Assembly (NCBI GenBank): GCA_041917255.1
Contig: JAYRYA010000011.1
Span: 62,001-126,000, forward strand
DNA length: 64,000 bases
Reading direction: 5' to 3'
DNA from: Zoogloea sp041917255
GTDB taxonomy: Bacteria > Pseudomonadota > Gammaproteobacteria > Burkholderiales > Rhodocyclaceae
Below, piece after piece: positions 48,239-59,085 of the stretch (positions are counted from its first letter, which is position 1; each line of letters begins with the position of its first letter). Made by a program: the position numbers and the translations under genes. Under the pieces are notes generated by a model. The model did not search any database, was not told where the DNA came from, and saw only the letters and a program-made list of their open reading frames with translations.

Positions 48239-49618
48239 TTATGCTGCGCGAGCCTTGCTCTCGCCGCCCACGAAGAAGCTGGCGATGTAGACCAGCAGGC
48301 CCACCAGGAACATCACGCCAGTGCCTTCACGCAGCCAGTAGAAGATCGCCAGCTGGTCCTGCGCGGCCATGAACGGGATCGGCGTGGCGCTGTAGCGCTG
48401 CAGCCAGACCTGCAGGATGCCGGCGGCGGTCAGGAACAGGGTGATGAACACCATCGCGACGGTCATCAGCCAGAACGACCACATTTCCATGGTCTGCGCC
48501 TTCTCGCTGTTGGCGGCACGGCCGCGCAGGATCGGCATGGCGTAGCTGATGATGGTGATGACCACCATCGCGTAGGCGCCGTAGAAGGCCATGTGACCGT
48601 GGGCCGCGGTGATCTGCGTGCCGTGGGTGTAGTAGTTCACCGGAGCCAGGGTGTGCAGGAAGCCCCACACGCCAGCGCCCAGGAAGGACATCACGCCAGT
48701 ACCGAGGGCCCACAGGGTGGCGGCCTTGTTGGGGTGCTCGCGGCGGCGGCGGTTCACCATGTTGAAGGCGAAGACGGTCATCGCGAAGAACGGGATCGGC
48801 TCCAGCGCGGAGAACACCGAACCCCACCACTGCCAGTACTCCGGCAGGCCGATCCAGAAGTAGTGGTGGCCGGTGCCGATGATGCCGGTGACGAGCGTGA
48901 GGGTGATGATGACGTACAGCCACTTCTCGATGACTTCGCGGTCGACGCCGGTCACCTTGATCAGCACGAAGGCCAGCAGCGAGCCGAGGATGAGCTCCCA
49001 GACGCCTTCGACCCACAGGTGCACGACCCACCACCAGTAGAACTTGTCGAGCACCAGGTTGTGCGGGTTGTAGAAGGAGAACAGGAAGAACACCGCCAGG
49101 CCCCACAGACCGAGCATCAGCACGATGCCGATGGAGGTCTTGCGGCCCTTGAGCATGGTCATGGTCAGGTTGAACAAGAACACCAGCGCGACGACCACGA
49201 TGCCGATCTTGGTCAGCAGCGGTTGTTCGAGGAATTCCCGGCCCATCGTCTCGAGGATGTCATTACCGGTGAACTTCGCCAGGGTGGCGTAGGGCACGAG
49301 CAGGTAACCGAGGATGGTCGCCGCACCAGCAACGAGGAAGACCCAGAACATGAGCAGCGCCAGTTTTGGCGAATACAGCTCGGTCTCGGTTTCTTCCGGG
49401 ATCATGTAGTAGGCCGCGCCCATGAAGCCGAACAGCAGCCACACGATCAGCAGGTTGGTGTGGACCATCCGCGCGACGTTGAACGGGATGGCGGGGAACA
49501 GGAAGTCGCCGATCACATACTGCAGGCCCATGATGAGACCGAACAGGATCTGACCGAGGAACAGTCCGATGGCCGCGATGAAGTATGGCTTCGCGACCGA
49601 CTGCGAGGAATATTGCAT
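48239..49618 (-). CDS. norB: Nitric oxide reductase subunit B (cytochrome b, cNor)
   Basis: 459 residues, about twelve membrane helices, the heme-copper oxidase fold without copper. Ligands seen: MVHTNLL for low-spin heme, VVHLWVEGVWELI with the FeB His and catalytic Glu region, GTGHHYFWIGLPEYW for the FeB His pair, and AAHGHMAFYGAYAMV for the hemes. The enzyme reduces two NO to N2O at the inner membrane, with electrons from NorC. Length and absence of an N-terminal extension mark the cytochrome-c type rather than qNor. Ribosome site GGGAGC before ATG 49618. Confidence 0.96.
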   Translation of the reverse strand: MQYSSQSVAKPYFIAAIGLFLGQILFGLIMGLQYVIGDFLFPAIPFNVARMVHTNLLIVWLLFGFMGAAYYMIPEETETELYSPKLALLMFWVFLVAGAATILGYLLVPYATLAKFTGNDILETMGREFLEQPLLTKIGIVVVALVFLFNLTMTMLKGRKTSIGIVLMLGLWGLAVFFLFSFYNPHNLVLDKFYWWWVVHLWVEGVWELILGSLLAFVLIKVTGVDREVIEKWLYVIITLTLVTGIIGTGHHYFWIGLPEYWQWWGSVFSALEPIPFFAMTVFAFNMVNRRRREHPNKAATLWALGTGVMSFLGAGVWGFLHTLAPVNYYTHGTQITAAHGHMAFYGAYAMVVITIISYAMPILRGRAANSEKAQTMEMWSFWLMTVAMVFITLFLTAAGILQVWLQRYSATPIPFMAAQDQLAIFYWLREGTGVMFLVGLLVYIASFFVGGESKARAA

Positions 49619-49646
49619 GGTGGATAGCTCCCTTTCAGATCGGCAA

Positions 49647-50072
49647 TCAGCCTTCGATGTTGGGCGGCCAGTTGGCAGTGTTGATCTCGGACGTGTACTT
49701 CAGGAATTCGACGAGATCGTTCAACTGCTGGTCGGTCAGGTGGAAATTGGGCATCTGGCGACGGCCCGGGGCGCCCGTGGGCTGGGACTGGATCCATGCC
49801 TTGATGAACTCGGGGCCGCGACGCTTGTAGACGTTGCCCAGTTCGGGGGCGAAGTAGGCACCCTCGCCCAGCAGGGTGTGGCAGCCGATGCAGTTATTGA
49901 CCTCCCACACCTTCTTGCCCGCAGCGACAGCCGGGGTCAGATTGGCCCGGTTATCCCGCTTGGGAAGGGTCTGCATCGAATCGAAGGTCAGCGCGATGAA
50001 CAGGAGCGCAAAGAAAACAGTGCCCCCGAAGAAGATGTTTCGCGCCATTGATTTTGTGAATGTCCCGCTCAT
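49647..50072 (-). CDS. norC: Nitric oxide reductase subunit C (cytochrome c)
   Basis: 141 residues: an N-terminal signal anchor (FFGGTVFFALLFIALTFDSM) and a periplasmic cytochrome c domain with CIGCHTLLGEGAYFAPELGNVY (heme-binding Cys and His) and a Met ligand in RRQMPNF. It passes electrons from periplasmic cytochromes or azurin to NorB. First gene of norCB, with GGGAGG before the ATG and an FNR/Dnr-type site 81 bases upstream. Confidence 0.95.
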   Translation of the reverse strand: MSGTFTKSMARNIFFGGTVFFALLFIALTFDSMQTLPKRDNRANLTPAVAAGKKVWEVNNCIGCHTLLGEGAYFAPELGNVYKRRGPEFIKAWIQSQPTGAPGRRQMPNFHLTDQQLNDLVEFLKYTSEINTANWPPNIEG

Positions 50073-50146
50073 GGAACCTCCCTGGATGGCATCGCTGCAC
50101 GACGCAGCTTGGGCGGGATGGTGCGGGCGGAAGGGGGGTGTAGTCC

Positions 50147-50160
50147 TTGATTGCGGTCAA
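50147..50160 (-). promoter_or_regulatory. FNR/Dnr box of norCB
   Basis: TTGATTGCGGTCAA matches TTGAT-N4-ATCAA at 9 of 10 positions. Its centre is 81 bases from the norC ATG, so activation at -41.5 would start transcription near 50112. An NO- or oxygen-sensing FNR-family protein is the expected regulator. Confidence 0.75.
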
Positions 50161-50276
50161 GCGGCCAGGATGGCGGCTGCGCCCAAGCTTGGCGAGCACG
50201 CGAAGACCCGCGCCAGGACTAGGTTTCGGCGCCCGCCACGGGCATGACAATGGGCGTCATCAAGCCGTCCGGGGTG

Positions 50277-52307
<2,031 letters not shown>

Positions 52308-52420
52308 GAAAGGCCGACTCCAGGTTTCGGGAGAGAAAATGCCAGCCGGGACATCCGGCAGCAGGGGTGACCCGAATATTACTCCAGTCGCTTCACCCTG
52401 ACGGCAGTAGGCCTTTCTCC

Positions 52421-52462
52421 AGAAGGAAAAAGGGCCGCATGACGCGGCCCTTTTTTCCTTCT
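52421..52462. terminator. Strong bidirectional terminator after napC
   Basis: AGAAGGAAAAAGGGCCGC pairs almost perfectly with GCGGCCCTTTTTTCCTTCT around ATGAC, with T tracts on both strands. It lies 56 bases after the napC stop and ends the nap operon; the hybrid kinase starts below it. Confidence 0.9.
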
Positions 52463-52517
52463 CCATTTTCCTTCTTTGCCCGGTTCCGTCGCAACCCGGG
52501 CACTCCATGCCGGCAGA

Positions 52518-53177
52518 TCAGCCCTTCGCGGCCTTGTCGGCCTCAGGCTTGGCCTCTTCGGGCTTGGGCGTGGGAGGATGGAATTCCTCCGGCGTCGCAC
52601 CTTCCTTCGGCGCGCCAATGGCCTGTTCGACTTCGGGCAGCGTATGGGCAATGCCCTTGTGGCAGTCGATGCAGGTCTTGCCTTCGTTCAGGCCGGTCTG
52701 GTGCATCTTGGACGAACGACGACCCTGCTCTGCATAGTCGAAGCTGTCGAAGTTGTGGCAGTTGCGGCATTCGCGGGAGTCGGTCTTCTTCATCCGCTCC
52801 CATTCATGCTTGGCCAGCTCCAGCCGCTTGGCGTTGAACTTCTCGGGCGTGTCGATGGAGCCGAGCACCTTGTGCAGGACTTCGTTGGAAGCCTGGATCT
52901 TGCGAACGATCTTCGGACCCCACTCCTTCGGCACATGGCAGTCCGGGCAGGTGGCCCGTACGCCGGAGCGGTTGGATGCGTGAATGGTCGAGCGGTACTC
53001 CTGATAGACGTTGTCCTTCATCTCGTGGCAGGAGATGCAGAAGGCTTCCCGGTTGGTCCATTCCATGGCGGTATTGAAGCCGCCCCAGAACACGACCCCA
53101 GCGATGAACAGCATCGCTGCAAACCCCCAGCCGAGGGATCGGATTCGCCCGATCAGGCCCTTGTTGTTGGTATCCAT
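52518..53177 (-). CDS. napC: NapC, tetraheme quinol dehydrogenase
   Basis: 219 residues: an N-terminal membrane anchor (SLGWGFAAMLFIAGVVFWGGF) and four CxxCH heme sites (CISCH, CPDCH, CRNCH, CIDCH). NapC/NirT oxidises quinol and feeds electrons to NapB-NapA in the periplasm. The C-terminal tail is rich in Pro, Lys and Glu (PPTPKPEEAKPEADKAAKG), beyond the usual length. Last gene of the nap operon. Confidence 0.96.
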   Translation of the reverse strand: MDTNNKGLIGRIRSLGWGFAAMLFIAGVVFWGGFNTAMEWTNREAFCISCHEMKDNVYQEYRSTIHASNRSGVRATCPDCHVPKEWGPKIVRKIQASNEVLHKVLGSIDTPEKFNAKRLELAKHEWERMKKTDSRECRNCHNFDSFDYAEQGRRSSKMHQTGLNEGKTCIDCHKGIAHTLPEVEQAIGAPKEGATPEEFHPPTPKPEEAKPEADKAAKG

Positions 53178-53201
53178 TTGTCCGAACTCCCTGTCTATCC
53201 G

Positions 53202-53684
53202 TCAGCGCATCCCGGTGCCGGGCTTGAAGGTGTTGCCCACCAGCGGCTTGGCGTCGCTCTGGGGCACGTGGCACTGGTTGCAGAAATAACGACGCGGCGA
53301 CACGCTGGAAAGCTCCTCGCCTTCACGCGTCTTGAAGTGCGTCACCGAGATCTTGGTGGCACCGGTTTCCTTGGCGCGGGCCCAGGCGTGGCAGTCGAGG
53401 CACTTGTTGAAGTTCTTGGTGACCGTATAACCCTTGATGGCATGAGGGATCAGCGGCGGCTGCTGGACGAAATCCCGCGGCAACGGGGCCTGATCGCGAC
53501 CATAGCGGGTGCCGTCGCCTTCAGGATCGCTGGCGTTGATCTCGGCGCCGCGCAGGCTTTGCAGCTTGACGGGCGCCTCGGTGGCGGCCACGGCGGCAAC
53601 AGGAGCAAGGAAGGTATGCGCCAGGCACAGGGCCAGTGCAGCCGCGCGCAGGCGGGTGGATTGGAAGGTCGGCTTGTTCATCAC
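53202..53684 (-). CDS. napB: NapB, diheme small subunit of periplasmic nitrate reductase
   Basis: 160 residues with a signal peptide (AALALCLAHTFLAPVAAVAA) and two heme sites, NKCLDCHAWA and RYFCNQCHVPQSDAKPLVGNTF. The mature part starts ATEAPVKLQSLRG. It takes electrons from NapC and passes them to NapA. A four-base overlap links it to napH. Confidence 0.95.
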   Translation of the reverse strand: MMNKPTFQSTRLRAAALALCLAHTFLAPVAAVAATEAPVKLQSLRGAEINASDPEGDGTRYGRDQAPLPRDFVQQPPLIPHAIKGYTVTKNFNKCLDCHAWARAKETGATKISVTHFKTREGEELSSVSPRRYFCNQCHVPQSDAKPLVGNTFKPGTGMR

Positions 53685-54562
53685 TCGCTCCTTTGATCGA
53701 ACCTATGGGTCATTTTGAAAACTTGTTTGTCGCACACATCGATGCAGCGGCCGCAGCTGGTGCAGTCTGAGGCCAGGATCAGTGGGCTCTCCTGCCCGAC
53801 CTGCTTGAGGGCGGGGCGGATCACCTGGGGTTCGGGGCACACCGTGAAGCAGTCCATGCAGTCGTCACAGGCGGCGCGCCTGCTGGCCGAGACGCGCACC
53901 AGCGCCTTCTTGCCGAGCAGGCCATAGAAGGCGCCCATCGGGCACAGGTGGCCGCACCAGCCGCGGCTCGCCACCAGCAGGTCGTACAGAAAGATGCCGG
54001 CGATCACGAACAGCCCGCCACCCATCCCGAAGATCAGCCCCCGGTGCAGCAGGGAAACCGGATTGACCCATTCCCAAGCCAGGCTGCCGGTGACGGCGGC
54101 GGCCGCCAGGAGGCCACCCAGCAGCCAGTAGCGGGTGGCGGCATCGGGCACGCGGCCGGTCTTGATGCCGAGGCGGCGCCGGCTCCAGGCGGCGGCGTCG
54201 GTGACCACATTGACCGGGCACACCCAGCTGCAGAAGATCCGCCCGCCCACCAGCAGGTAGAAGCCGAGCACGATGGCCGCGCCGATCAGCGCCGAAGAAT
54301 ACGGCAGATGGCCGGTCACCAGCGTCTGCAGCACCAGTAGTGGATCGGTGAGGGGCAGCACGCCAAGGGTGAGGGACGAGGACAGGTTGCCCTTGACGAT
54401 CCACACCCCGAACCACGGCCCGGCCAGAAAGGCCAGCAGGATCAGCAGTTGGCTGGTTCGACGGAGGATGAGCCAGCGCTGGCGCTGCCAAAGGCTGCGG
54501 GCCGGGGCGCAGTCGGCACGGGCAACCGACTTTGCGGAGGCGTTGAGTGTTGAGGTCGCCAT
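53681..54562 (-). CDS. napH: NapH, membrane ferredoxin-type quinol dehydrogenase component
   Basis: 293 residues, four membrane helices. Two turns CSWVCPVN and CGHLCPMG and two 4Fe-4S motifs, CDDCMDCFTVCPEP and CTSCGRCIDVC, are the NapH hallmarks. With NapG it passes electrons from quinol to the periplasmic enzyme. The stop overlaps napB by four bases. Confidence 0.95.
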   Translation of the reverse strand: MATSTLNASAKSVARADCAPARSLWQRQRWLILRRTSQLLILLAFLAGPWFGVWIVKGNLSSSLTLGVLPLTDPLLVLQTLVTGHLPYSSALIGAAIVLGFYLLVGGRIFCSWVCPVNVVTDAAAWSRRRLGIKTGRVPDAATRYWLLGGLLAAAAVTGSLAWEWVNPVSLLHRGLIFGMGGGLFVIAGIFLYDLLVASRGWCGHLCPMGAFYGLLGKKALVRVSASRRAACDDCMDCFTVCPEPQVIRPALKQVGQESPLILASDCTSCGRCIDVCDKQVFKMTHRFDQRSE

Positions 54563-54565
54563 GAT

Positions 54566-55477
54566 TTACGGCTTCCAGTGGGAGTTGATTCCGCCCGCCG
54601 ATTTCGGCGCAGGCGCGGCGGCGGCAGGCGCGGCGGCGGCAGGCGCGGGATCCACCGTGGGGGCAACAACCGTTTCGGTGGCAGTCCGACCGGCGGTGGG
54701 GCCGTCAAAGCCGCGCACGGGCAGTTCGACCTGCTCACCGATCAGCGATCCACCGTGGCGGGCCTTTTCTTCCCAGCCCTTGCGGTAATGGGCCGGCAAC
54801 GCACCCTGGGCCAGCTGGCGCGGGAAGACCTTGATCGCCGCCACCGGCAGCACGCAGGATTTCTCGCACTTGCCGCAGCCGGTGCAGGCATCGGAATGCA
54901 CCGTCGGCAGCAACATCGCGTGGCGGTCGGAGCGCGGGTTGTGCTGGGTTTCGAGGGTGATCGCCTTGTCGATGACCGGGCACACCCGGTAGCACACGTC
55001 GCAGCGCAGGCCGAGGAAATTGAGACAGCTCTCGTGGTCCACGAGGGCGGCGAGGCCCATCTGGGCCTTGTTGATGTCGGTGAGCTTGCGATCCAGCGCG
55101 CCGGTGGGACAGGCCTTCACGCAGGGGATGTCCTCGCACATCTCGCAAGGCGTCTTGCGCGCCGTGAAATAAGGCGTGCCGGCGACGACAGGATCGCCCA
55201 GGTCGGCGAGGTGGAGGGTGTCATAGGGGCAGTCGCGCACGCACAAACCGCAGCGCACGCAGGCCGCCAGGAAATCGGCTTCGGGCAATGCGCCGGGCGG
55301 GCGCAGGGCCTGGGCCGGCAAGGCCGACGCACTCTTCGCGTAAAGCCCCGCCCCGAGCGCCAACAGGCAGCCGCCGCCAGCCGCGGCAGCCACGCTGTTG
55401 ATGAACTTGCGCCGGGCCATTGAGGCCGGCGAGGCGGCGTCGGTAGGCTTGCGGGCGGGTTTCTTGCCGGTGTCCAT
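54566..55477 (-). CDS. napG: NapG, periplasmic ferredoxin-type protein
   Basis: 303 residues with a Tat signal (ARRKFINSVAAAAGGG, RR followed by KF). Four 4Fe-4S clusters are encoded: CVRCGLCVRDCP, CEMCEDIPCVKACP, CLNFLGLRCDVCYRVCP and CTGCGKCEKSC. Partner of NapH. The last 40 residues are an unusual Ala/Pro tail encoded by a 15-base unit repeated at 54611-54648. ATG is 74 bases after the napA stop. Confidence 0.93.
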   Translation of the reverse strand: MDTGKKPARKPTDAASPASMARRKFINSVAAAAGGGCLLALGAGLYAKSASALPAQALRPPGALPEADFLAACVRCGLCVRDCPYDTLHLADLGDPVVAGTPYFTARKTPCEMCEDIPCVKACPTGALDRKLTDINKAQMGLAALVDHESCLNFLGLRCDVCYRVCPVIDKAITLETQHNPRSDRHAMLLPTVHSDACTGCGKCEKSCVLPVAAIKVFPRQLAQGALPAHYRKGWEEKARHGGSLIGEQVELPVRGFDGPTAGRTATETVVAPTVDPAPAAAAPAAAAPAPKSAGGINSHWKP

Positions 55478-55551
55478 GATTGTTCTGCTTTGATCCGGGT
55501 GGCGGCGACAGGCCAGGCGTCAGCCCAGCCTGCAGCCAGTCACCTGGAAGA

Positions 55552-58110
55552 TCAGGCGCGCACCACCTTGACGGCGCACTTCTTGTAGTCGGTTTCCTTC
55601 GAGATCGGGCAGGTGGCGTCGAGGGTCAGCTTGTTCACCAGCTTGGATTCGTCGAAGAAGGGCACGAAGATCAGGCCGACCGGGGGCTTGTTTCGGCCCT
55701 TGGTCTCGATGCGGGCCATCATCTCGCCACGCCGGGACTGGACCTTGACCTGCATGCCGCGCTGGAGACCACGCTTCTTGGCGTCATCCGGGTGCATGAA
55801 GACCTGCGCCTCGGGCACCGCCTTGTGCAACTCGGGCACGCGACGGGTCATGGTGCCGGTGTGCCAGTGTTCGAGCACGCGACCGGTGCACAGCCACAGG
55901 TCGAACTCGGCATCCGGCTTTTCCGGGGGGTCCTGGTAAGGCAGCGCGAAGATCACCGCCTTGCCGTCCTTGTGACCATAGAACCTCACGCCCTCACCCG
56001 CCTTGACGTACGGGTCGTAGCCCTCGCGGAAGCGCCACAGGGTTTCCTTGCCATCGACCACTGGCCAGCGCAGGCCGCGGGCCTTGTGGTACATCTCGAA
56101 CGGCGCCAGATCGTGGCCGTGGCCGCGGCCGAAGAGCGCGTACTCCTCGAACAGGCCCTTCTGCACGTAGTAGCCGAAAGCTTCGGATTCGTCGTTGGTG
56201 TAGTTCTTGATGGCGTGCTCGTTGGCCTTGGCGAGGTCGGCCTTCGGGAACTTGTTCACCACCTTGTTGGCGTACAGCACGTCGTACAAGGTCTTGCCCT
56301 TGTACTCGGGCTTCTTGGCGATCAGTTCGGCCGGCCAGACGTCCTCGACCTTGAAGCGCTTGGAGAACTCCATGTACTGCCACAGATCGGACTTGGCCTC
56401 GCCCGGCGCCTTGACCTGCTGACGCCAGAACTGGGTGCGGCGCTCGGCATTGCCGAAGGCACCTTCCTTCTCGGTCCACATGGCGGACGGGAGGATCAGG
56501 TCGGCGGCGAGGGCCGAGACGGTCGGGTACACATCCGACACCACCACGAAGGCCGCCGGGTTGCGCCAGCCCGGATAGATCTCCTGATTGACGTTGGGGC
56601 CGGCCTGCATGTTGTTGGTGGTGCTGGTCCAGTAGCACTTGAGCTTGCCGTCCTTCAGGGCACGGCTCTGGGCCACGGCGTGGTAGCCGATCTTCTCGTT
56701 GATGGTGCCTTCGGGCAGTTGCCAGATCTCTTCGGTGTGATGACGGTGATCCGGGTTGGTCACCACCATGTCGGCGGGCAGACGGTGGGCGAAGGTGCCC
56801 ACTTCACGGGCGGTGCCGCAGGCCGACGGCTGGCCGGTGAGGGAGAACGGACCGGAACCCGGGGTGGAGATCTTGCCCACCAGCAGGTGGACGTTGTAGA
56901 TCATGTTGTTCACCCAGGTGCCGCGGGTGTGCTGATTGAAGCCCATCGTCCAGAAGCTGACGACCTTCTTCTTCGGGTCGGCGTACAGCTCGGCCAGCTT
57001 CTGCAGGCGATCCTTGGGCACGCCGGTGAGCTTGGCGGTGTAGTCGAGGGTGTAGGTGGAGACGAACTTCTTGAAGTCTTCGAACGTGGCCGGTTTGGCG
57101 TCGTTCGGGTTGTTCTTGGGCTTGCCGTCGGCGCCGGGGTAGCCGTTGAACTTGGCGTCCTTCTCCAGCGCGTGGGCCGGGCGCAGACCAAAGCCGATGT
57201 CGGTCTCGCCCATCTTGAAGTTGACGTTCTTCTTGACGAACTCCTGGTTAACCTTGTTGTTCTGGATGATGTAATTGCAGATGTAATTGAGGATCGCCAG
57301 ATCGGTCTGGGGCACGAAAATCATGCCGTTGTCGGCCAGCTCGAAGCTGCGGTGCTCGAAGGTGGACAGCACATGCACCTGCACGTCGGTCTTGGTGAGG
57401 CGGCGGTCGGTGATGCGGGTCCACAGGATCGGGTGCATCTCGGCCATGTTGCTGCCCCACAGCACGAAGGCGTCGGCCTGCTCGATGTCGTCGTAGCAGC
57501 CCATCGGCTCGTCGATGCCGAAGGTGCGCATGAAACCGGCCACGGCGGAGGCCATGCAGTGGCGGGCGTTCGGGTCCAGGTTGTTGGAGCGGAAGCCGGC
57601 CTTCATCAGCTTGGCGGCGGCGTAGCCTTCCCAGATCGTCCACTGGCCGGAACCGAACATGCCGACCGAGCCGGGGCCCTCGGCCTTCAGCGCGGTCTTC
57701 CACTTCTCGGCCATGATGTCGAAGGCCTGGTTCCAGGTGATCGGGGTGAACTCGCCGTTCTTGTCGTACTTGCCGTCCTTCATGCGCAGCAGCGGGCGGG
57801 TGAGGCGATCCTCGCCGTACATGATCTTGGACAGGAAGTAGCCCTTGATGCAGTTCAAGCCGCGATTGACCTGGGAATCCGGATCGCCCTGAGTGGCCAC
57901 CACGCGGCCGTTCTGCACCCCCACCAGCACCGAACAGCCGGTGCCGCAGAAGCGGCAGGCTGCCTTGTCCCAGCGCACGGCCGTGCTGTTCTCCGCGGGC
58001 GCCGCAGCGTCCTCCTTCTTCGCTGCGAGGGCGGGCATCGAAATGCCAGCCGTGGCGGCGGCCGTGGCGATCGCCTGGGTCTTGATGAAGTCGCGTCGGT
58101 TGATGGTCAT
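55552..58110 (-). CDS. napA: NapA, catalytic molybdenum subunit of periplasmic nitrate reductase
   Basis: 852 residues. A Tat signal INRRDFIKTQAIATAAATAG (cleavage near ALAA), the 4Fe-4S motif CRFCGTGCSVLVG with the fourth Cys in LNCIKGYF, and the molybdenum-binding Cys in NARHCMASAVAGF. Further molybdopterin-binding blocks follow, for example MGFNQHTRGTWVNNM. It reduces nitrate to nitrite in the periplasm. Excellent ribosome site (GAGGAGGC) before ATG 58110, which overlaps the napD stop. Absence of napE is common. Confidence 0.97.
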   Translation of the reverse strand: MTINRRDFIKTQAIATAAATAGISMPALAAKKEDAAAPAENSTAVRWDKAACRFCGTGCSVLVGVQNGRVVATQGDPDSQVNRGLNCIKGYFLSKIMYGEDRLTRPLLRMKDGKYDKNGEFTPITWNQAFDIMAEKWKTALKAEGPGSVGMFGSGQWTIWEGYAAAKLMKAGFRSNNLDPNARHCMASAVAGFMRTFGIDEPMGCYDDIEQADAFVLWGSNMAEMHPILWTRITDRRLTKTDVQVHVLSTFEHRSFELADNGMIFVPQTDLAILNYICNYIIQNNKVNQEFVKKNVNFKMGETDIGFGLRPAHALEKDAKFNGYPGADGKPKNNPNDAKPATFEDFKKFVSTYTLDYTAKLTGVPKDRLQKLAELYADPKKKVVSFWTMGFNQHTRGTWVNNMIYNVHLLVGKISTPGSGPFSLTGQPSACGTAREVGTFAHRLPADMVVTNPDHRHHTEEIWQLPEGTINEKIGYHAVAQSRALKDGKLKCYWTSTTNNMQAGPNVNQEIYPGWRNPAAFVVVSDVYPTVSALAADLILPSAMWTEKEGAFGNAERRTQFWRQQVKAPGEAKSDLWQYMEFSKRFKVEDVWPAELIAKKPEYKGKTLYDVLYANKVVNKFPKADLAKANEHAIKNYTNDESEAFGYYVQKGLFEEYALFGRGHGHDLAPFEMYHKARGLRWPVVDGKETLWRFREGYDPYVKAGEGVRFYGHKDGKAVIFALPYQDPPEKPDAEFDLWLCTGRVLEHWHTGTMTRRVPELHKAVPEAQVFMHPDDAKKRGLQRGMQVKVQSRRGEMMARIETKGRNKPPVGLIFVPFFDESKLVNKLTLDATCPISKETDYKKCAVKVVRA

Positions 58111-58406
58111 GATTGGGCCTCCTCGCAGGGGGATTTCAGGGCTTCCGGTTGATTCGAAACGGGACTGTCGCCGTCCTCGACGCCGCAGTGCTCGTAGGCC
58201 AGGGTGGCGGCGAGCACCTGCGGCACGCGGTGCAGGGCGATGAGGGTGTCGGACATGGCGGCGCCTTCGGCGTCTTCGACGGTGACGACGAGCTTGCCGT
58301 CGTCCGACATGCCGTGGCATTCGACGCCGGGAAAGGCGGTCAGGGCCGCTTCGGCCTCCGCCCGGGTCTCCGGCTTGATGCGCAGGACGAGACTGACGAT
58401 GTTCAT
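58107..58406 (-). CDS. napD: NapD, NapA maturation chaperone
   Basis: 99 residues, ferredoxin-like fold: MNIVSLVLRIKPETRAEAEAALTAFPGVECHGMSDDGKLVVTVED. NapD binds the Tat signal of NapA and helps cofactor loading before export. Overlaps napA (ATGA) and follows napF by overlap of four bases. The C-terminal 30 residues are low complexity and extend a little beyond typical NapD. Confidence 0.9.
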   Translation of the reverse strand: MNIVSLVLRIKPETRAEAEAALTAFPGVECHGMSDDGKLVVTVEDAEGAAMSDTLIALHRVPQVLAATLAYEHCGVEDGDSPVSNQPEALKSPCEEAQS

Positions 58407-58903
58407 GGATGCTCCAGGGCGGAAGGATGTGCCTTGCGGGTCACTGCCACCACCGGGCAGGGCGCAATGCAGGCGCCGCAGCCAGTGCATGCGGCGAGGT
58501 CGACATCGGGCAGCGGCACGCCGCCGATACGGGGACGAAAACGGATTGCGCCGGCGTCGCAGGCTTCACCGCACACGCGGCATTCGACGTTCTGGGCCGC
58601 CAGACAGCCCTCTCCGATGACGACGCCGAAGGACCAGGGCGGCTGTGTGGTGTCGCGGCCGATGGCACCGCTGGCGCAGGCTTTGGCACAGTCACCACAG
58701 AAGGTGCAGGCAGCCGACGCGAAGATGGCCTCGGGATAAGCCCCTGCGCCCCGCTGCAGGAGGCCCGTGGGACAAGCCTTCACGCAATCGTCGCAGCGGG
58801 TGCACCGATCAAGAAAAACCGCCTCCTCGACGCTCCACGGTGGACGGAACGGCGCCGGGCCGGGTGCGCGGGCACCCAGGAAGCGGCGGCGGGAAACATC
58901 CAT
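58403..58903 (-). CDS. napF: NapF, cytoplasmic ferredoxin-type protein
   Basis: 166 residues with four [4Fe-4S] motifs: CTRCDDCVKACPTG, CTFCGDCAKACASG, CRVCGEACDAG and CTGCGACIAPCP. NapF acts in maturation or repair of NapA in the cytoplasm. First gene of napFDAGHBC. The start MDVSRRRFLG is at ATG 58903. Inverted repeats at 58945-58982 lie 42-79 bases upstream and may be the operator. Confidence 0.93.
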   Translation of the reverse strand: MDVSRRRFLGARAPGPAPFRPPWSVEEAVFLDRCTRCDDCVKACPTGLLQRGAGAYPEAIFASAACTFCGDCAKACASGAIGRDTTQPPWSFGVVIGEGCLAAQNVECRVCGEACDAGAIRFRPRIGGVPLPDVDLAACTGCGACIAPCPVVAVTRKAHPSALEHP

Positions 58904-58944
58904 GATCGGCTCGTGTCAGTGGTCGGAGGATGCAGATCGTAAGC

Positions 58945-58982
58945 TTCAACTTAGTCGAAATCCTTGATCTGTGCGAAGGATT
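58945..58982. promoter_or_regulatory. Inverted repeats upstream of napF, candidate operator
   Basis: TTCAAC/GTCGAA around a TTA spacer (58945-58959) is followed by AATCCTT/AAGGATT with a ten-base spacer (58959-58965 and 58976-58982). The region also has TTGAT-CTGT-GCGAA, a half match to an FNR site. No full FNR or NarL site was found, so the nap regulator is not obvious. Confidence 0.4.
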
Positions 58983-59085
58983 CGCTCGAAAGCCCCCACT
59001 CACCCTGGGGCGATGGGTGATGGGCCGCGAACGAATGCACGCCGACCCTCACAGCCGACAGTCCTGTCCCCGCCAGCGGAGATGC

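Noticed and set aside
55480..58152. 890-codon open frame antisense to napA
   Set aside because: Antisense shadow; napA has all its motifs.
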